Of a DNA stretch of 27,813 nt, positions 15,091 through 22,714 are shown piece after piece (the stretch's first letter is position 1; every line of letters begins with the position of its first letter). The stretch comes from a virus. A model generated the notes under the pieces. That model searched no databases. It was not told the origin of the DNA and saw only the letters and a list, made by a program, of their open reading frames with translations. The stretch lies in IMG/VR virus record IMGVR_UViG_3300017991_000340, positions 1 through 27,813 of that record. One strand, given 5' to 3'. Position numbers and translations under genes: made by a program.

Positions 15091-15909
15091 CTACTCACCA
15101 CCACGGGCTTGGTCTTGATACTTTCTGTAGTACTCGCGCCAGATGTCGAGAGCCATGTGAGAGAGCTCCCTCTCGTAGCTCACCTTGTCCAACCCTTCCC
15201 CGTACGTCTTCAATGGCACGTTGTTCTTGTTCAGTACAATAGGATATCCGCAGTGAGGGTCCGATTGAGAAACCACCCGAGTGTCAATAGTTGCACCCGG
15301 AAAACGCTGCATGAGCTCAATCTGAAGCTGCTGGCCAAACTGCTCCACTAAACCACTGGGCACCCTACCGTAGTCTACACCACCAAGTAGAAACCCTTCC
15401 GATGGATTACATAGATGGAAGACTACCTTTGCGACTTCTTGCGGGGGTGGTGTACGCAATAACGGGTCGCCTCCTGGCCAGCGTAGTAAGGCCGTTACAC
15501 GCTTCCCTATTGATGCTGCAGCTGTCAACTGCTTCTGTTCTGGTGCTGGAAGGGCTTTCTGCGTCAGCTTGGCTACTGGACCTGGTGCGTCTCCTCCTTC
15601 TACGAGTCGCTTGTACTCCTCACTCACCACACCGCCATCCGCTACCATCGCTCCGAATGTTAACTTTGCATCCTCTTCCGGGAGGGTGACCGAAAAGTCC
15701 GCGGTCGCCCCTGGTGCAAAACCCCACTTCAGCGTGAGCTCAAGAATAAAAGCCCCGCCAGAGTAGCGGAGCTCACGGGTGTCTGAGGGGTATTCCTTCC
15801 GAACGATCGTAAAATCGTTTTCGCCAGTAGCACCAAGGCCACCCGCTTGACGTAACCGGTAAAGTACACCCTTGTATGCCACTTCGTACGGAGGACTGTT
15901 GTTGCCCAT
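15091..15909 (-). CDS. Unknown protein with N-terminal YKG-type motif
   Basis: A 272-aa protein starting MGNNSPPYE with the motif VAYKGVLYRLR at residues 10-20. A beta-rich N-terminal half and a mixed C-terminal half are separated by an Ala-rich linker containing Ala-Ala-Ala-Ser-Ile (15508-15516 encodes ASI). The ATG at 15909 is preceded by AAAGGGAG at good spacing, so I prefer it to an upstream in-frame TTG that overlaps the protease gene. No family was recognised. KVVFHLCN in the second half vaguely resembles EVVLHFCN in the 504-aa protein. Confidence 0.84.
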   Translation of the reverse strand: MGNNSPPYEVAYKGVLYRLRQAGGLGATGENDFTIVRKEYPSDTRELRYSGGAFILELTLKWGFAPGATADFSVTLPEEDAKLTFGAMVADGGVVSEEYKRLVEGGDAPGPVAKLTQKALPAPEQKQLTAAASIGKRVTALLRWPGGDPLLRTPPPQEVAKVVFHLCNPSEGFLLGGVDYGRVPSGLVEQFGQQLQIELMQRFPGATIDTRVVSQSDPHCGYPIVLNKNNVPLKTYGEGLDKVSYERELSHMALDIWREYYRKYQDQARGGE

Positions 15910-15923
15910 CAATCGCTCCCTTT

Positions 15924-16802
15924 CTAAGCCCAAATCTTGTCCGACAACGCCACAACGTACGCCGGGTCTTCCACACTGGACGACTCCACGAAGTAGAAGT
16001 CCATCATGTTCTCGTAGACCAGATGCTTGTCGATAACGTCCGCTTTGCCAGCACCGTTCCGAATGTGATCACACGTGATACGCCCATCACTGTGGAACTT
16101 GCACCACGGCAACGAACATTCTGTACGCTCCACCAACGCACCCATGCTGTGCCCGATACGGTTCTTCTCCTGAACCAACCGAGCTAAACGTGCATCCTTA
16201 GACCGGTCAAACCCCTTCAGTATTTTCACGTGCCAGCGGTCACGGAAGGGCAACAGCGTAGCATCGAATATCACACCCTTCGCTCGGGTGTCATCCATGT
16301 TGTCGTGGTCCTGGTGAACCGGCTTTCCAATGAAGGTCTGAAAAGCTACTCGACCAATAGGTGTGCGCCAATCCGTAAGCTGGTCGTATGAAAACGAATC
16401 CATGTTCCGGTTCGGAAAATCCGCCACGACGATGGGGACGTCTACTAAAACGTAGTCGGAGATGTTGGGACTCAGATGGTACTGCTCAGCAGCGAAGGGA
16501 AGCCACGAAATGTCCAGAAAACCGCAAGCGCAGTTCCCCACCTTCTCGAGCTCGTGGCTCGCTACTCGAAGACTCTTTCCTGCTTGATGAACGTCAAGGG
16601 TGCGCCCCTCGATAATCGCAGGCTCGTTGATAAAACCCTTCCCAGTGAACTGCTGGGAAAGGCAAGGCTCCCCCACGTGAAGACCGGGACCAGCTGCTAC
16701 AATGTCGGGGTTTGAGAACATGGGCACGCTCACACGGAAAGGATGAAAAATGCCTTCCAAAGGAGACAGGAAGTTTCCCTCCTGCCTCCGTGTGCAAAGC
16801 AC
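15924..16802 (-). CDS. Prohead maturation protease (serine, T4 gp21/U9-like)
   Basis: A 292-aa protein that I identify as the capsid maturation protease that degrades the scaffold and trims head proteins. Visible motifs are GKPVHQDHDN (His163 or His166), GHSMGALVE with the likely nucleophile Ser219, and ESSSVEDPAY (273-282) near the C-terminus. Three Cys and a His (Cys229, Cys234, Cys244, His246) lie just after the Ser motif, an arrangement I associate with relatives in large phages. The order scaffold, then protease, then capsid fits. The start is uncertain: the GTG at 16802 lies too close to AGGA, and Met28 (16721) lacks a clear ribosome-binding site. Confidence 0.8.
   Translation of the reverse strand: MLCTRRQEGNFLSPLEGIFHPFRVSVPMFSNPDIVAAGPGLHVGEPCLSQQFTGKGFINEPAIIEGRTLDVHQAGKSLRVASHELEKVGNCACGFLDISWLPFAAEQYHLSPNISDYVLVDVPIVVADFPNRNMDSFSYDQLTDWRTPIGRVAFQTFIGKPVHQDHDNMDDTRAKGVIFDATLLPFRDRWHVKILKGFDRSKDARLARLVQEKNRIGHSMGALVERTECSLPWCKFHSDGRITCDHIRNGAGKADVIDKHLVYENMMDFYFVESSSVEDPAYVVALSDKIWA
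16731..16794 (-). repeat. Inverted repeat in the 5' part of the protease gene
   Basis: CACACGGA (16731-16738) and TCCGTGTG (16787-16794) form perfect 8-bp arms about 48 nt apart. The enclosed segment contains the purine-rich, Shine-Dalgarno-like sequences of this region. A folded mRNA here could restrict protease translation. Chance occurrence cannot be ruled out. Confidence 0.4.
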
Positions 16803-16815
16803 TTCCTAACAGGAA

Positions 16816-18516
16816 CTAGCGGGGACCACCGCGGTTCGTGAGGGACTTCTGCACCAGGTTCTGATGCAGGTTGAGCTCACGCTTGATTGCTTCCTTGTCC
16901 CACTGCCCCGCCTGCGCCTGTGGACGCGGCGCCGGAGAGGCCGAAGCTACCGTGCGAAGTGGTACGCTGGCAGGAACCTGCTCGATGTGCGCGACCACCT
17001 GCTCCTCCGGAATCTCCTCCGGAATCTCCCGTACGTACCCAGGATGACGGTAGTCCATCTGGGAGATCTCCTTCACGTGGTGCTCCAACACCTCCTGCGG
17101 AGCTCCCATCCACTCCTCGGCCTTCTTGATGATGGCACGGAAGAAGTCGCTGCCCTTCTGCCGGAACGCTGCCTCAACGATGTCCAGAGCCGCATTCTCG
17201 TCTACGTTCACCGTCTGCATACCCTGAACCAGCGCGTCGCGCAGCGGGTTGTCGGTGATGTAGTTCTTGAGCGAGCCCTCGACGACGATGTTGGCCACGT
17301 TGATCAGCTGGTCTTTCATCTCAGCCAACCGCTGCTTGTGCTCGACTTGCATGTCCTCAACGGCAGCCGTTCGCATCTGCTGAGCAACCTCACCAGACAT
17401 GGCGCTGGCTACATAGTAGCGAGCGTGCACGTGCTGCAGCGTCTCCTTCACACCGAAGGATTGCATGTTCTCCAACACGTACTGCGGGTAGTCGTCATCC
17501 GTGAACATCTCGGACAGAACCCCCTCAGGCTGGTCCTCGAACGCCACCTTCGCCACCGGGTCACCATCCACCATCACCACGTACTGAGGGTTCTCTGTCT
17601 CCTCGTTGGTGCGGAAAAGGTCTACGTTTTCTGCGGAAACGTCTGCCAACGTTTCGATGTTGCCCAGAGTCTCGTAGAGTGCCTCTTCGGCAGCATAGGT
17701 TTCCTCGACATCCGCCGTTACTTCCTCGGTCGGCTCTTCAGGTTCAGGGATGGGCTCCGTGATCACCTCTTCCGGAGTTACATCTTCGGAATCAGCGGTC
17801 ACTTCCTCACTAGCCGCTTCCTTTGGCTCCTCTTCGAGGAAGGTCACCTCATCCTCACCCACCTCGAGAATACCCTCGTCCTCGGCGCCCTCCGGAGGAG
17901 TCTCCTCCGTTGTCACCGGCTCACAACCTGCAGGGCACGGCCCCTCGGTCGGCATCGGCTCCTCGAGAGCCACTTCCTCACCGAGCTCACCCACCAGCTC
18001 CTCTTCAGCGGGCTCCATCGCCATACGAAGACGGTCTGCAAAACTACCTTCGGAACGCTTCAACATCGCAGCATCCTCCTTCATGGGACTGCCACAGGCT
18101 TCCTCTACCTCTTTCTCGGGCTCCTCGTAGAGCTCCTTCGGCTTCTCGTCCCCGTAGTAAGCCTCTTCGATGTCCTCTTCCTTTACTTCCATTCCCTCTT
18201 CGTACGGCATTTCCTCTTGCTCCTCTTCACTTGTTTCTTGGTAACCCTCCTCAGGTGGGGGCAGCTCTTCTCCAGGCATTTCCGGTTCGTCCGCTCGAGG
18301 CGGAATTTGTTCAGTGACAATTTCCACCTCCGAGGGATCTACCTCTTCCGCTACATCGAAGTCCGCCCCCTCCTCAATGTTGAGGTAGCCTTCGTCTAGC
18401 GCTCTATCGGCATCGAATTGATCTCCTGGGATGCGATCAGACCGATGCACCCGAGACTTCTGGGTCGTACGACCCTTCAAATCCCGATACGTTCGTGTCG
18501 CTTGCTTGGTTGGCAT
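16816..18516 (-). CDS. Acidic scaffold-like prohead core protein
   Basis: A 566-aa protein. The first half (about 45-280) is extremely rich in Glu, Pro and Thr. The second half (about 340-490) is helical and charged, with likely coiled coils, and the C-terminus is short and basic (ending LTNRGGPR). This composition, and its place between the portal and the maturation protease, fit the assembly scaffold or prohead core. Scaffold function is inferred, because scaffolds rarely keep recognisable sequence. AGGAG lies 7 nt before the ATG. A terminator lies just upstream, so the gene probably has its own promoter. Ala-Ser-Ala-Ser-Pro near residue 525 resembles the linker motifs in other head proteins. 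The YKG motif is absent. Confidence 0.7.
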   Translation of the reverse strand: MPTKQATRTYRDLKGRTTQKSRVHRSDRIPGDQFDADRALDEGYLNIEEGADFDVAEEVDPSEVEIVTEQIPPRADEPEMPGEELPPPEEGYQETSEEEQEEMPYEEGMEVKEEDIEEAYYGDEKPKELYEEPEKEVEEACGSPMKEDAAMLKRSEGSFADRLRMAMEPAEEELVGELGEEVALEEPMPTEGPCPAGCEPVTTEETPPEGAEDEGILEVGEDEVTFLEEEPKEAASEEVTADSEDVTPEEVITEPIPEPEEPTEEVTADVEETYAAEEALYETLGNIETLADVSAENVDLFRTNEETENPQYVVMVDGDPVAKVAFEDQPEGVLSEMFTDDDYPQYVLENMQSFGVKETLQHVHARYYVASAMSGEVAQQMRTAAVEDMQVEHKQRLAEMKDQLINVANIVVEGSLKNYITDNPLRDALVQGMQTVNVDENAALDIVEAAFRQKGSDFFRAIIKKAEEWMGAPQEVLEHHVKEISQMDYRHPGYVREIPEEIPEEQVVAHIEQVPASVPLRTVASASPAPRPQAQAGQWDKEAIKRELNLHQNLVQKSLTNRGGPR

Positions 18517-18559
18517 TAAACTCTCCTGATGTTGCTGGCAAACCTGCCGTGGGTGACTT

Positions 18560-18569
18560 GGTAATGTTG
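18560..18569 (-). promoter_or_regulatory. GGTAATGTTG motif before the scaffold gene
   Basis: Plus-strand reading GGTAATGTTG (minus CAACATTACC) lies 44-53 nt upstream of the scaffold ATG and just past an intrinsic terminator. The identical 10-mer is at 11358-11367, and a one-mismatch form at 11210-11219, both in the non-coding region before the capsid genes. A phage-specific promoter element is a plausible but unproven reading. Confidence 0.4.
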
Positions 18570-18575
18570 ACAGGG

Positions 18576-18605
18576 TAATAAAGAAAACTACTGGATGCCC
18601 AGTAG
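18576..18605 (-). terminator. Intrinsic terminator overlapping the end of the 77-aa gene
   Basis: On the minus strand CTACTGG-GCAT-CCAGTAG forms a perfect 7-bp stem with a 4-nt loop, followed by TTTTCTTTATTA. The last three bases of the stem are the TAG stop codon of the 77-aa gene, so its final codons double as terminator stem. It separates the terminase-portal unit from the scaffold-protease unit. Confidence 0.8.
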
Positions 18606-18821
18606 CTTGAAGTACTCCCGAAGCTCACGGTAAATAGAATGAGCCTGCTCCTTCTTGAGCTGGTCTTCTGTTTCACCGTCGGAAGCGATCTCGAAAAGTT
18701 GTTCAAGACGAGGAGCTATCTGGCTCTTCCAGAGCTTGCCCTCTTCTGTTATTGCAAGACGATATCTTGATCCTTTATAGACTAACTTCGCCGGAAGACC
18801 TTTTTTGTTAAACGTTCCCAT
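18588..18821 (-). CDS. Small unknown protein with N-terminal YKG motif
   Basis: A 77-aa protein starting MGTFNKKGLP with the motif LVYKGSRYRLA (residues 13-23), then a charged helical body ending in KLLGIQ. A GTG 9 nt earlier is an alternative start. It is the copy of the motif closest to the portal gene, outside the main cluster. Its small size (motif plus one helical domain) makes it the simplest member of the set. No family was recognised. Confidence 0.8.
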   Translation of the reverse strand: MGTFNKKGLPAKLVYKGSRYRLAITEEGKLWKSQIAPRLEQLFEIASDGETEDQLKKEQAHSIYRELREYFKLLGIQ

Positions 18822-18836
18822 AATTTCCACACCAAC

Positions 18837-19244
18837 CTAACGCAAAACACTTACCAGCCAATTAAGTAGCTCGGTGAGTCCGGAAAACTTGGCGCTCCCA
18901 CTACTTCCACCCTTTGCGTACGTAGCAGAAACAGGAAAGTCACACGTGTTTCCTTGAAATTGGATAGTGGCAGTGGCTGTGACTTTGGGATCAATACGAA
19001 CGTCCAACGTGTACGACGCAGAAGAGTTTGTTTTCACAATAACGTTCTGAGCAGGAAGAGCAGACTGGAGTGCCTGCCCAAACTCGTGCATCGCTTGACC
19101 GCAAGTTTGGATGGAAAGAGGAAACCCATCCAGAACATTCCCCTGCGTACTTGCAGCAGGGTATAAAGGATTAAAGCAACCAGCAGCACAACTACTGCTG
19201 ACATTGCTGCCGCAGCCGTTCCATGCTCTGCTCCAATTCGCCAT
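18837..19244 (-). CDS. Small Cys-containing beta-rich protein of unknown function
   Basis: A 135-aa protein. The N-terminal part is rich in Cys, Ser, Gly and Asn (Cys at residues 11, 19, 23 and 48), followed by a beta-strand-like pattern with many Thr and Val residues. Ala-Ala-Ser-Thr is encoded around 19146-19157. No signal peptide or membrane segment was seen. The ribosome-binding sequence is weak. It lies between a hairpin after the 193-aa gene and the 77-aa gene. The composition suggests an exposed structural protein, but no family was recognised. Confidence 0.75.
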   Translation of the reverse strand: MANWSRAWNGCGSNVSSSCAAGCFNPLYPAASTQGNVLDGFPLSIQTCGQAMHEFGQALQSALPAQNVIVKTNSSASYTLDVRIDPKVTATATIQFQGNTCDFPVSATYAKGGSSGSAKFSGLTELLNWLVSVLR

Positions 19245-19271
19245 ACAGGTATCCCGTTTACGCTATGCCTC

Positions 19272-19293
19272 GGTTAGTCGTTATAAACTAACC
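19272..19293 (-). repeat. Hairpin directly after the 193-aa gene
   Basis: GGTTAGT (19272-19278) and ACTAACC (19287-19293) are perfect 7-bp arms around an 8-nt loop and begin immediately after the TGA stop. No U-rich tract follows on the minus strand, so this is more likely an mRNA-stabilising or processing element than a terminator. Confidence 0.5.
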
Positions 19294-19875
19294 TCAAAGG
19301 CGTTCCACGTTTCGATTTATCCGAAAAGTGGGTTCGTACGGAGCTTGCAGTGTAGGGTAAAGAAGGTCTACATCTCCGAGGTTGCCATCCGGAGTAACAA
19401 ACGCATCATAGCGAAGCGTTTCCCCTTTAAGCTGAGCAGCGACGTCCGCTGGAACCTCATCGATGAAATGAACTATACCAACAATGTGGAACCCTAAAGA
19501 AGTGTCATCGTCCATTCCGACGGTGTAGCTATTGTGGAGCTCGATGGGAACTTTGAGCTTCGTATCCTTGATGATTTTGAGTACGGGGCGAAGGTATTTT
19601 CTCCACTGAACACCAGGACTTTTCTCGATAGACTCGAGCATCTCCTCTTCAGATGGGCCTACCTTCTCCTCTTCTGGCTCCTCTTCAGCCAACGGATCAT
19701 CGGCAGCCTCTTCAGCAGGTTCTTCAGGTGTGTCTTCGGTAGGGGATTCTTCAGACTTCTCTTCTTCGGGATCTTGGGCTTCCACACGCAACTTCTCCGG
19801 AAGGTCATAAGGAGAGGGCGCACTGAACTCGATGCCTATTCCTCCCTCGCTCGAGAGAGTTTCTTGGTCGGACAT
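19294..19875 (-). CDS. Acidic unknown protein next to the portal
   Basis: A 193-aa protein starting MSDQETLSSEGG. A Glu/Pro/Ala-rich acidic stretch (about 35-90) is followed by a C-terminal domain of mixed strands and helices. AAAGGTGG lies about 6 nt before this ATG, so I prefer it to a GTG 9 nt upstream. It follows the portal gene by 19 nt. An assembly or scaffold-accessory role is possible from its acidity and position, but no family was recognised. Confidence 0.82.
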   Translation of the reverse strand: MSDQETLSSEGGIGIEFSAPSPYDLPEKLRVEAQDPEEEKSEESPTEDTPEEPAEEAADDPLAEEEPEEEKVGPSEEEMLESIEKSPGVQWRKYLRPVLKIIKDTKLKVPIELHNSYTVGMDDDTSLGFHIVGIVHFIDEVPADVAAQLKGETLRYDAFVTPDGNLGDVDLLYPTLQAPYEPTFRINRNVERL

Positions 19876-19894
19876 GTCTACCACCTTTCGATGG

Positions 19895-22306
19895 TTACGA
19901 TTTGATGAACGGGTTCGAGTCGACGACGCCCGTTAGTAGCTGGGAATCGGAAAGGGCGCTTTCGTAGCGTGGCATAATCAACGCAGGGTTTATCTTTTTA
20001 GCCAACTTGCTATCGGACCGACGTCCGCCAGCTTCAGCTATCTTAGTGAGCATCACAATCTCGTTGCTCACTGCTTTCGTCAAGCCGTTACCGTCCATAC
20101 GGGAAACGATGAACTTGCGGATGCTATCGAAAGCCTCTTCTTGAATTTCTACGGGTGGAACGAACCCCAGTCGGATAGCGAGGTATTGGACCATGTTGGC
20201 CTGCATCCGATCGAGCCCTTCTGTTTTCGCGAGCTCTTTGGGGAGAGCTCTACCGAGTTTTTTGCGACGCTTCTCTTTGGGGTCTGTATGAGCAATGCGG
20301 TCCAGGATTTTTGCTACGCGTCGACGAGGTAAACCAAAGAGAGCGCCATCATTATCCCAGATGGGGATTCGCTCGAGGTCCTGAACAATATCGTTAGCTG
20401 CTTGAATACGAGCTTTGCTGACCACGAGACGTTGAGGAAGGGGCTTAGCCTTGAAGCGCGGGGCTGCCAGATCTGCTCCGAACCCTTCACCAGCACCAGG
20501 AGTAGGTGCTGCCGGGGGAAGTTCTTCAGTAGCGGGAGCAGCTTCCTCACCACCAAGCTCAGGAGCAGCTTCTCCTCCACCGAGCTCAGGGAGCTCACCC
20601 AAACCCTCTTCGGGGGGAAGCTCCCCGGGGAGGCCTCCTCCTGGCAACTCACCACCAATCTCTGCGCCTAAACCAGCTCCTCCGAGCCCTGTACCAAGCT
20701 CACCGCCTTGGAATGCACCACTCTCATCGAACCCGTACTGCGCGGCGAGCTCTGCTTTGGCACGACGGTGTTCGTAAATCTTCTTCCAGGTTTCGAGGTC
20801 TGAATCGAAAGAGTCGAGTGCTTTGTCGATATCGAAACCGGCTACCTGAGTTTTCATACGGATGGGTACAGGAAGCCCAGCTTCATCAAGCATGTTGATG
20901 ATATCGAGGTAGTCGCGGTCTGCGATGGGTGCTAGGGGCTTATCCCACTCGATAGTTGGCAGCATGTACTCTGGGTCTGAACGTTTATTGATTTTCCTGC
21001 TAGTACGTATGCGGTGGGACAGGTCTGCCTGCGAGCGCTTTTTCATGCCATGGATCTGCGCGAGCTGTCGGCAGATTTTCTCAAGGATGATTTTGCGCGT
21101 AAAGTAAGAACGGACAGACCGGACCTTCTCGAGGAAGGTGGACAGAATCATGTCCATGCTGTTGTAGTTAGCTGTTCCGTCTAAGAAGGTAGCGCTGATT
21201 CCCAACGCGTGCATCTTAGCTTCGCTGAGGAAGTTCCACTCATCAGAGAGTTTCCAGAAGTCTGCGGAGCCTCCACCAACAGGGACAACATCGACGCCTT
21301 CTCGGGTGAGGACTTTGCCGCCGATGGGGTCTTCTTCTGCGGCGAAGAAGAGGTCGAGGATTTCGGACATCTCAACATCGGTAGCGTCGGGCCACACTTT
21401 GATGTGCCAGAGGGGTCCAGCACGTCTACGAGCTCCAGCGATGGATGCATCGAGGAGAGCCTTCTCATAGATTTTGAAGGGCATAATGCGCGTGAGGTAC
21501 GAGGTACCGTAGTAGTCGGTAGCGAACACTCGACGCGGAAGGAACATGGTGTTTTCGGGCGCTAGGGGAATAGGGCGTCCGGCTGCCATGAGGCTAACGA
21601 GTACGGCGTCTACATCACGACGTTGTGCGATGACGCGGGGGTCGGAAGAGATGGCCCACTCTCGCATGTCTTGTGTGGGCTGGATGTCGATGATGGGGTC
21701 GAGGCTCGGAATGGGGGAAACCTTGATGGAGACGTAATCGAGGTCGTGTGGGATGACCTCGGTCCAGTAACCCATCTTCTTATCGAAAATCATGTGGAAG
21801 ACGAACTTACCGAACGTGAGGTAGTCGCTGAGGAGCATGGGCATCGCAGGGACGATACCGGATGCGTCGATGGCGTCTTGAAAGAATTGAATGGCTTTAT
21901 CGTCGTCGATGCCACTAAGGATGACATTTTGAGAGAAGGCGAGGTCGCGCCAGTACTCGGTGGCGGGACCTGCAATGGGGTCAAACATGATAAGGTTGCG
22001 AAATATTTTATGCTGCGTTTGGGGGTCGGCAGGCATAAAATCTTCAGCGATAGTCGGGTCCTCGGCGCGTTCGAAGACGGGGGAGTATCGCTGGGACATG
22101 TCTGCGCCTGCTTGCATTGGCGCGGTGACATTCGTAAGGGAGCCTACAGCGTGGCGGAGCTTATCTGGTGGGATAGCTCCTGTGGTAGCTGTGCCGTACC
22201 TGCGGCGGGCACCTGAGGAGGAGCTGTGCGACCGCATGACTGCGGCGGTGCGGTTGGCGACGCGGCGGTAGCGCCCCTCCGTCATATCGAATCTCACTTT
22301 GAACAT
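19895..22306 (-). CDS. Portal protein with long Gly/Pro/Glu-rich linker
   Basis: An 803-aa protein that I identify as the portal, the dodecameric ring through which DNA enters and leaves the head. The core (about 100-510) has ATEYWRDLAFSQNVIL, LSDYLTFGKFVFHMIFD, an ALLDASIAGARRRAGP helix and FLDGTANYNSMDMILSTFLE, consistent with the large T4 gp20-like group. Residues about 528-614 form a low-complexity linker of Gly, Glu, Leu, Pro and Ala with short repeats such as GGEL and ELPPEEG. About 190 further residues follow. The N-terminus (VRFDMTEGRYRRVA) loosely recalls the YKG motif, but I do not count it. It lies just after the terminase and a zinc-ribbon gene. The ribosome-binding site is weak (GCGGA). 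Confidence 0.88.
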   Translation of the reverse strand: MFKVRFDMTEGRYRRVANRTAAVMRSHSSSSGARRRYGTATTGAIPPDKLRHAVGSLTNVTAPMQAGADMSQRYSPVFERAEDPTIAEDFMPADPQTQHKIFRNLIMFDPIAGPATEYWRDLAFSQNVILSGIDDDKAIQFFQDAIDASGIVPAMPMLLSDYLTFGKFVFHMIFDKKMGYWTEVIPHDLDYVSIKVSPIPSLDPIIDIQPTQDMREWAISSDPRVIAQRRDVDAVLVSLMAAGRPIPLAPENTMFLPRRVFATDYYGTSYLTRIMPFKIYEKALLDASIAGARRRAGPLWHIKVWPDATDVEMSEILDLFFAAEEDPIGGKVLTREGVDVVPVGGGSADFWKLSDEWNFLSEAKMHALGISATFLDGTANYNSMDMILSTFLEKVRSVRSYFTRKIILEKICRQLAQIHGMKKRSQADLSHRIRTSRKINKRSDPEYMLPTIEWDKPLAPIADRDYLDIINMLDEAGLPVPIRMKTQVAGFDIDKALDSFDSDLETWKKIYEHRRAKAELAAQYGFDESGAFQGGELGTGLGGAGLGAEIGGELPGGGLPGELPPEEGLGELPELGGGEAAPELGGEEAAPATEELPPAAPTPGAGEGFGADLAAPRFKAKPLPQRLVVSKARIQAANDIVQDLERIPIWDNDGALFGLPRRRVAKILDRIAHTDPKEKRRKKLGRALPKELAKTEGLDRMQANMVQYLAIRLGFVPPVEIQEEAFDSIRKFIVSRMDGNGLTKAVSNEIVMLTKIAEAGGRRSDSKLAKKINPALIMPRYESALSDSQLLTGVVDSNPFIKS

Positions 22307-22322
22307 GTCTGTTTTCCGCTAC

Positions 22323-22709
22323 TTAGTCGATCCAGAGAGCTACTTTACATCTTTTGCAGAACTTGGCTTTCTCGTACGCAGCCTTAGTTTTGTTGTACGT
22401 TGCGAGCTTTACCTCGTCCATAGTACTTTTACAACGTGGGCAGAGGTTCTTGCTGCGTAGCGATTCGATTTCTTCAAACTTTGCAGTGGACGAGATGGGT
22501 GATTCTACACCTGCCGTGCGCATCTCGGGGCTGCTTATCTGCTTGAGACGCTTGTTGATAATCTGTGTAGCTATCTGAGCATCTTTGGTGGATAGGTCAT
22601 CTTGAAACCCAGCGGCACGGAGTGTTCCGACGAGTCGTTGAACGGCTCCAGTGTTGACACCGAAATTGGCTTTGGTGCAGGTATCTCGTACAAATGTGTA
22701 GATATTCAT
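22323..22709 (-). CDS. Small zinc-ribbon protein between terminase and portal
   Basis: A 128-aa protein with a helical N-terminal domain and a C-terminal zinc ribbon: CPRC (90-93) and CKRC (118-121). GAGGA precedes the ATG by about 11 nt and overlaps the terminase stop. It lies between the packaging motor and the portal, and the terminase itself carries a similar CxxC...CxxC insertion. A packaging-related role is therefore conceivable, but no family was recognised. Confidence 0.82.
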   Translation of the reverse strand: MNIYTFVRDTCTKANFGVNTGAVQRLVGTLRAAGFQDDLSTKDAQIATQIINKRLKQISSPEMRTAGVESPISSTAKFEEIESLRSKNLCPRCKSTMDEVKLATYNKTKAAYEKAKFCKRCKVALWID

Positions 22710-22714
22710 GACGT

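Noticed and set aside
16864-18399. A 511-codon open frame on the plus strand opposite the scaffold gene
   Set aside because: It is a shadow of the Glu-rich scaffold frame. It lies antisense to a gene with a good ribosome-binding site and encodes an implausible Leu/His/Arg-rich protein.
22250-22306. Portal N-terminus (VRFDMTEGRYRRVA) as a further YKG copy
   Set aside because: The spacing and the Gly/Tyr positions do not match the motif, so it was left out of the count.
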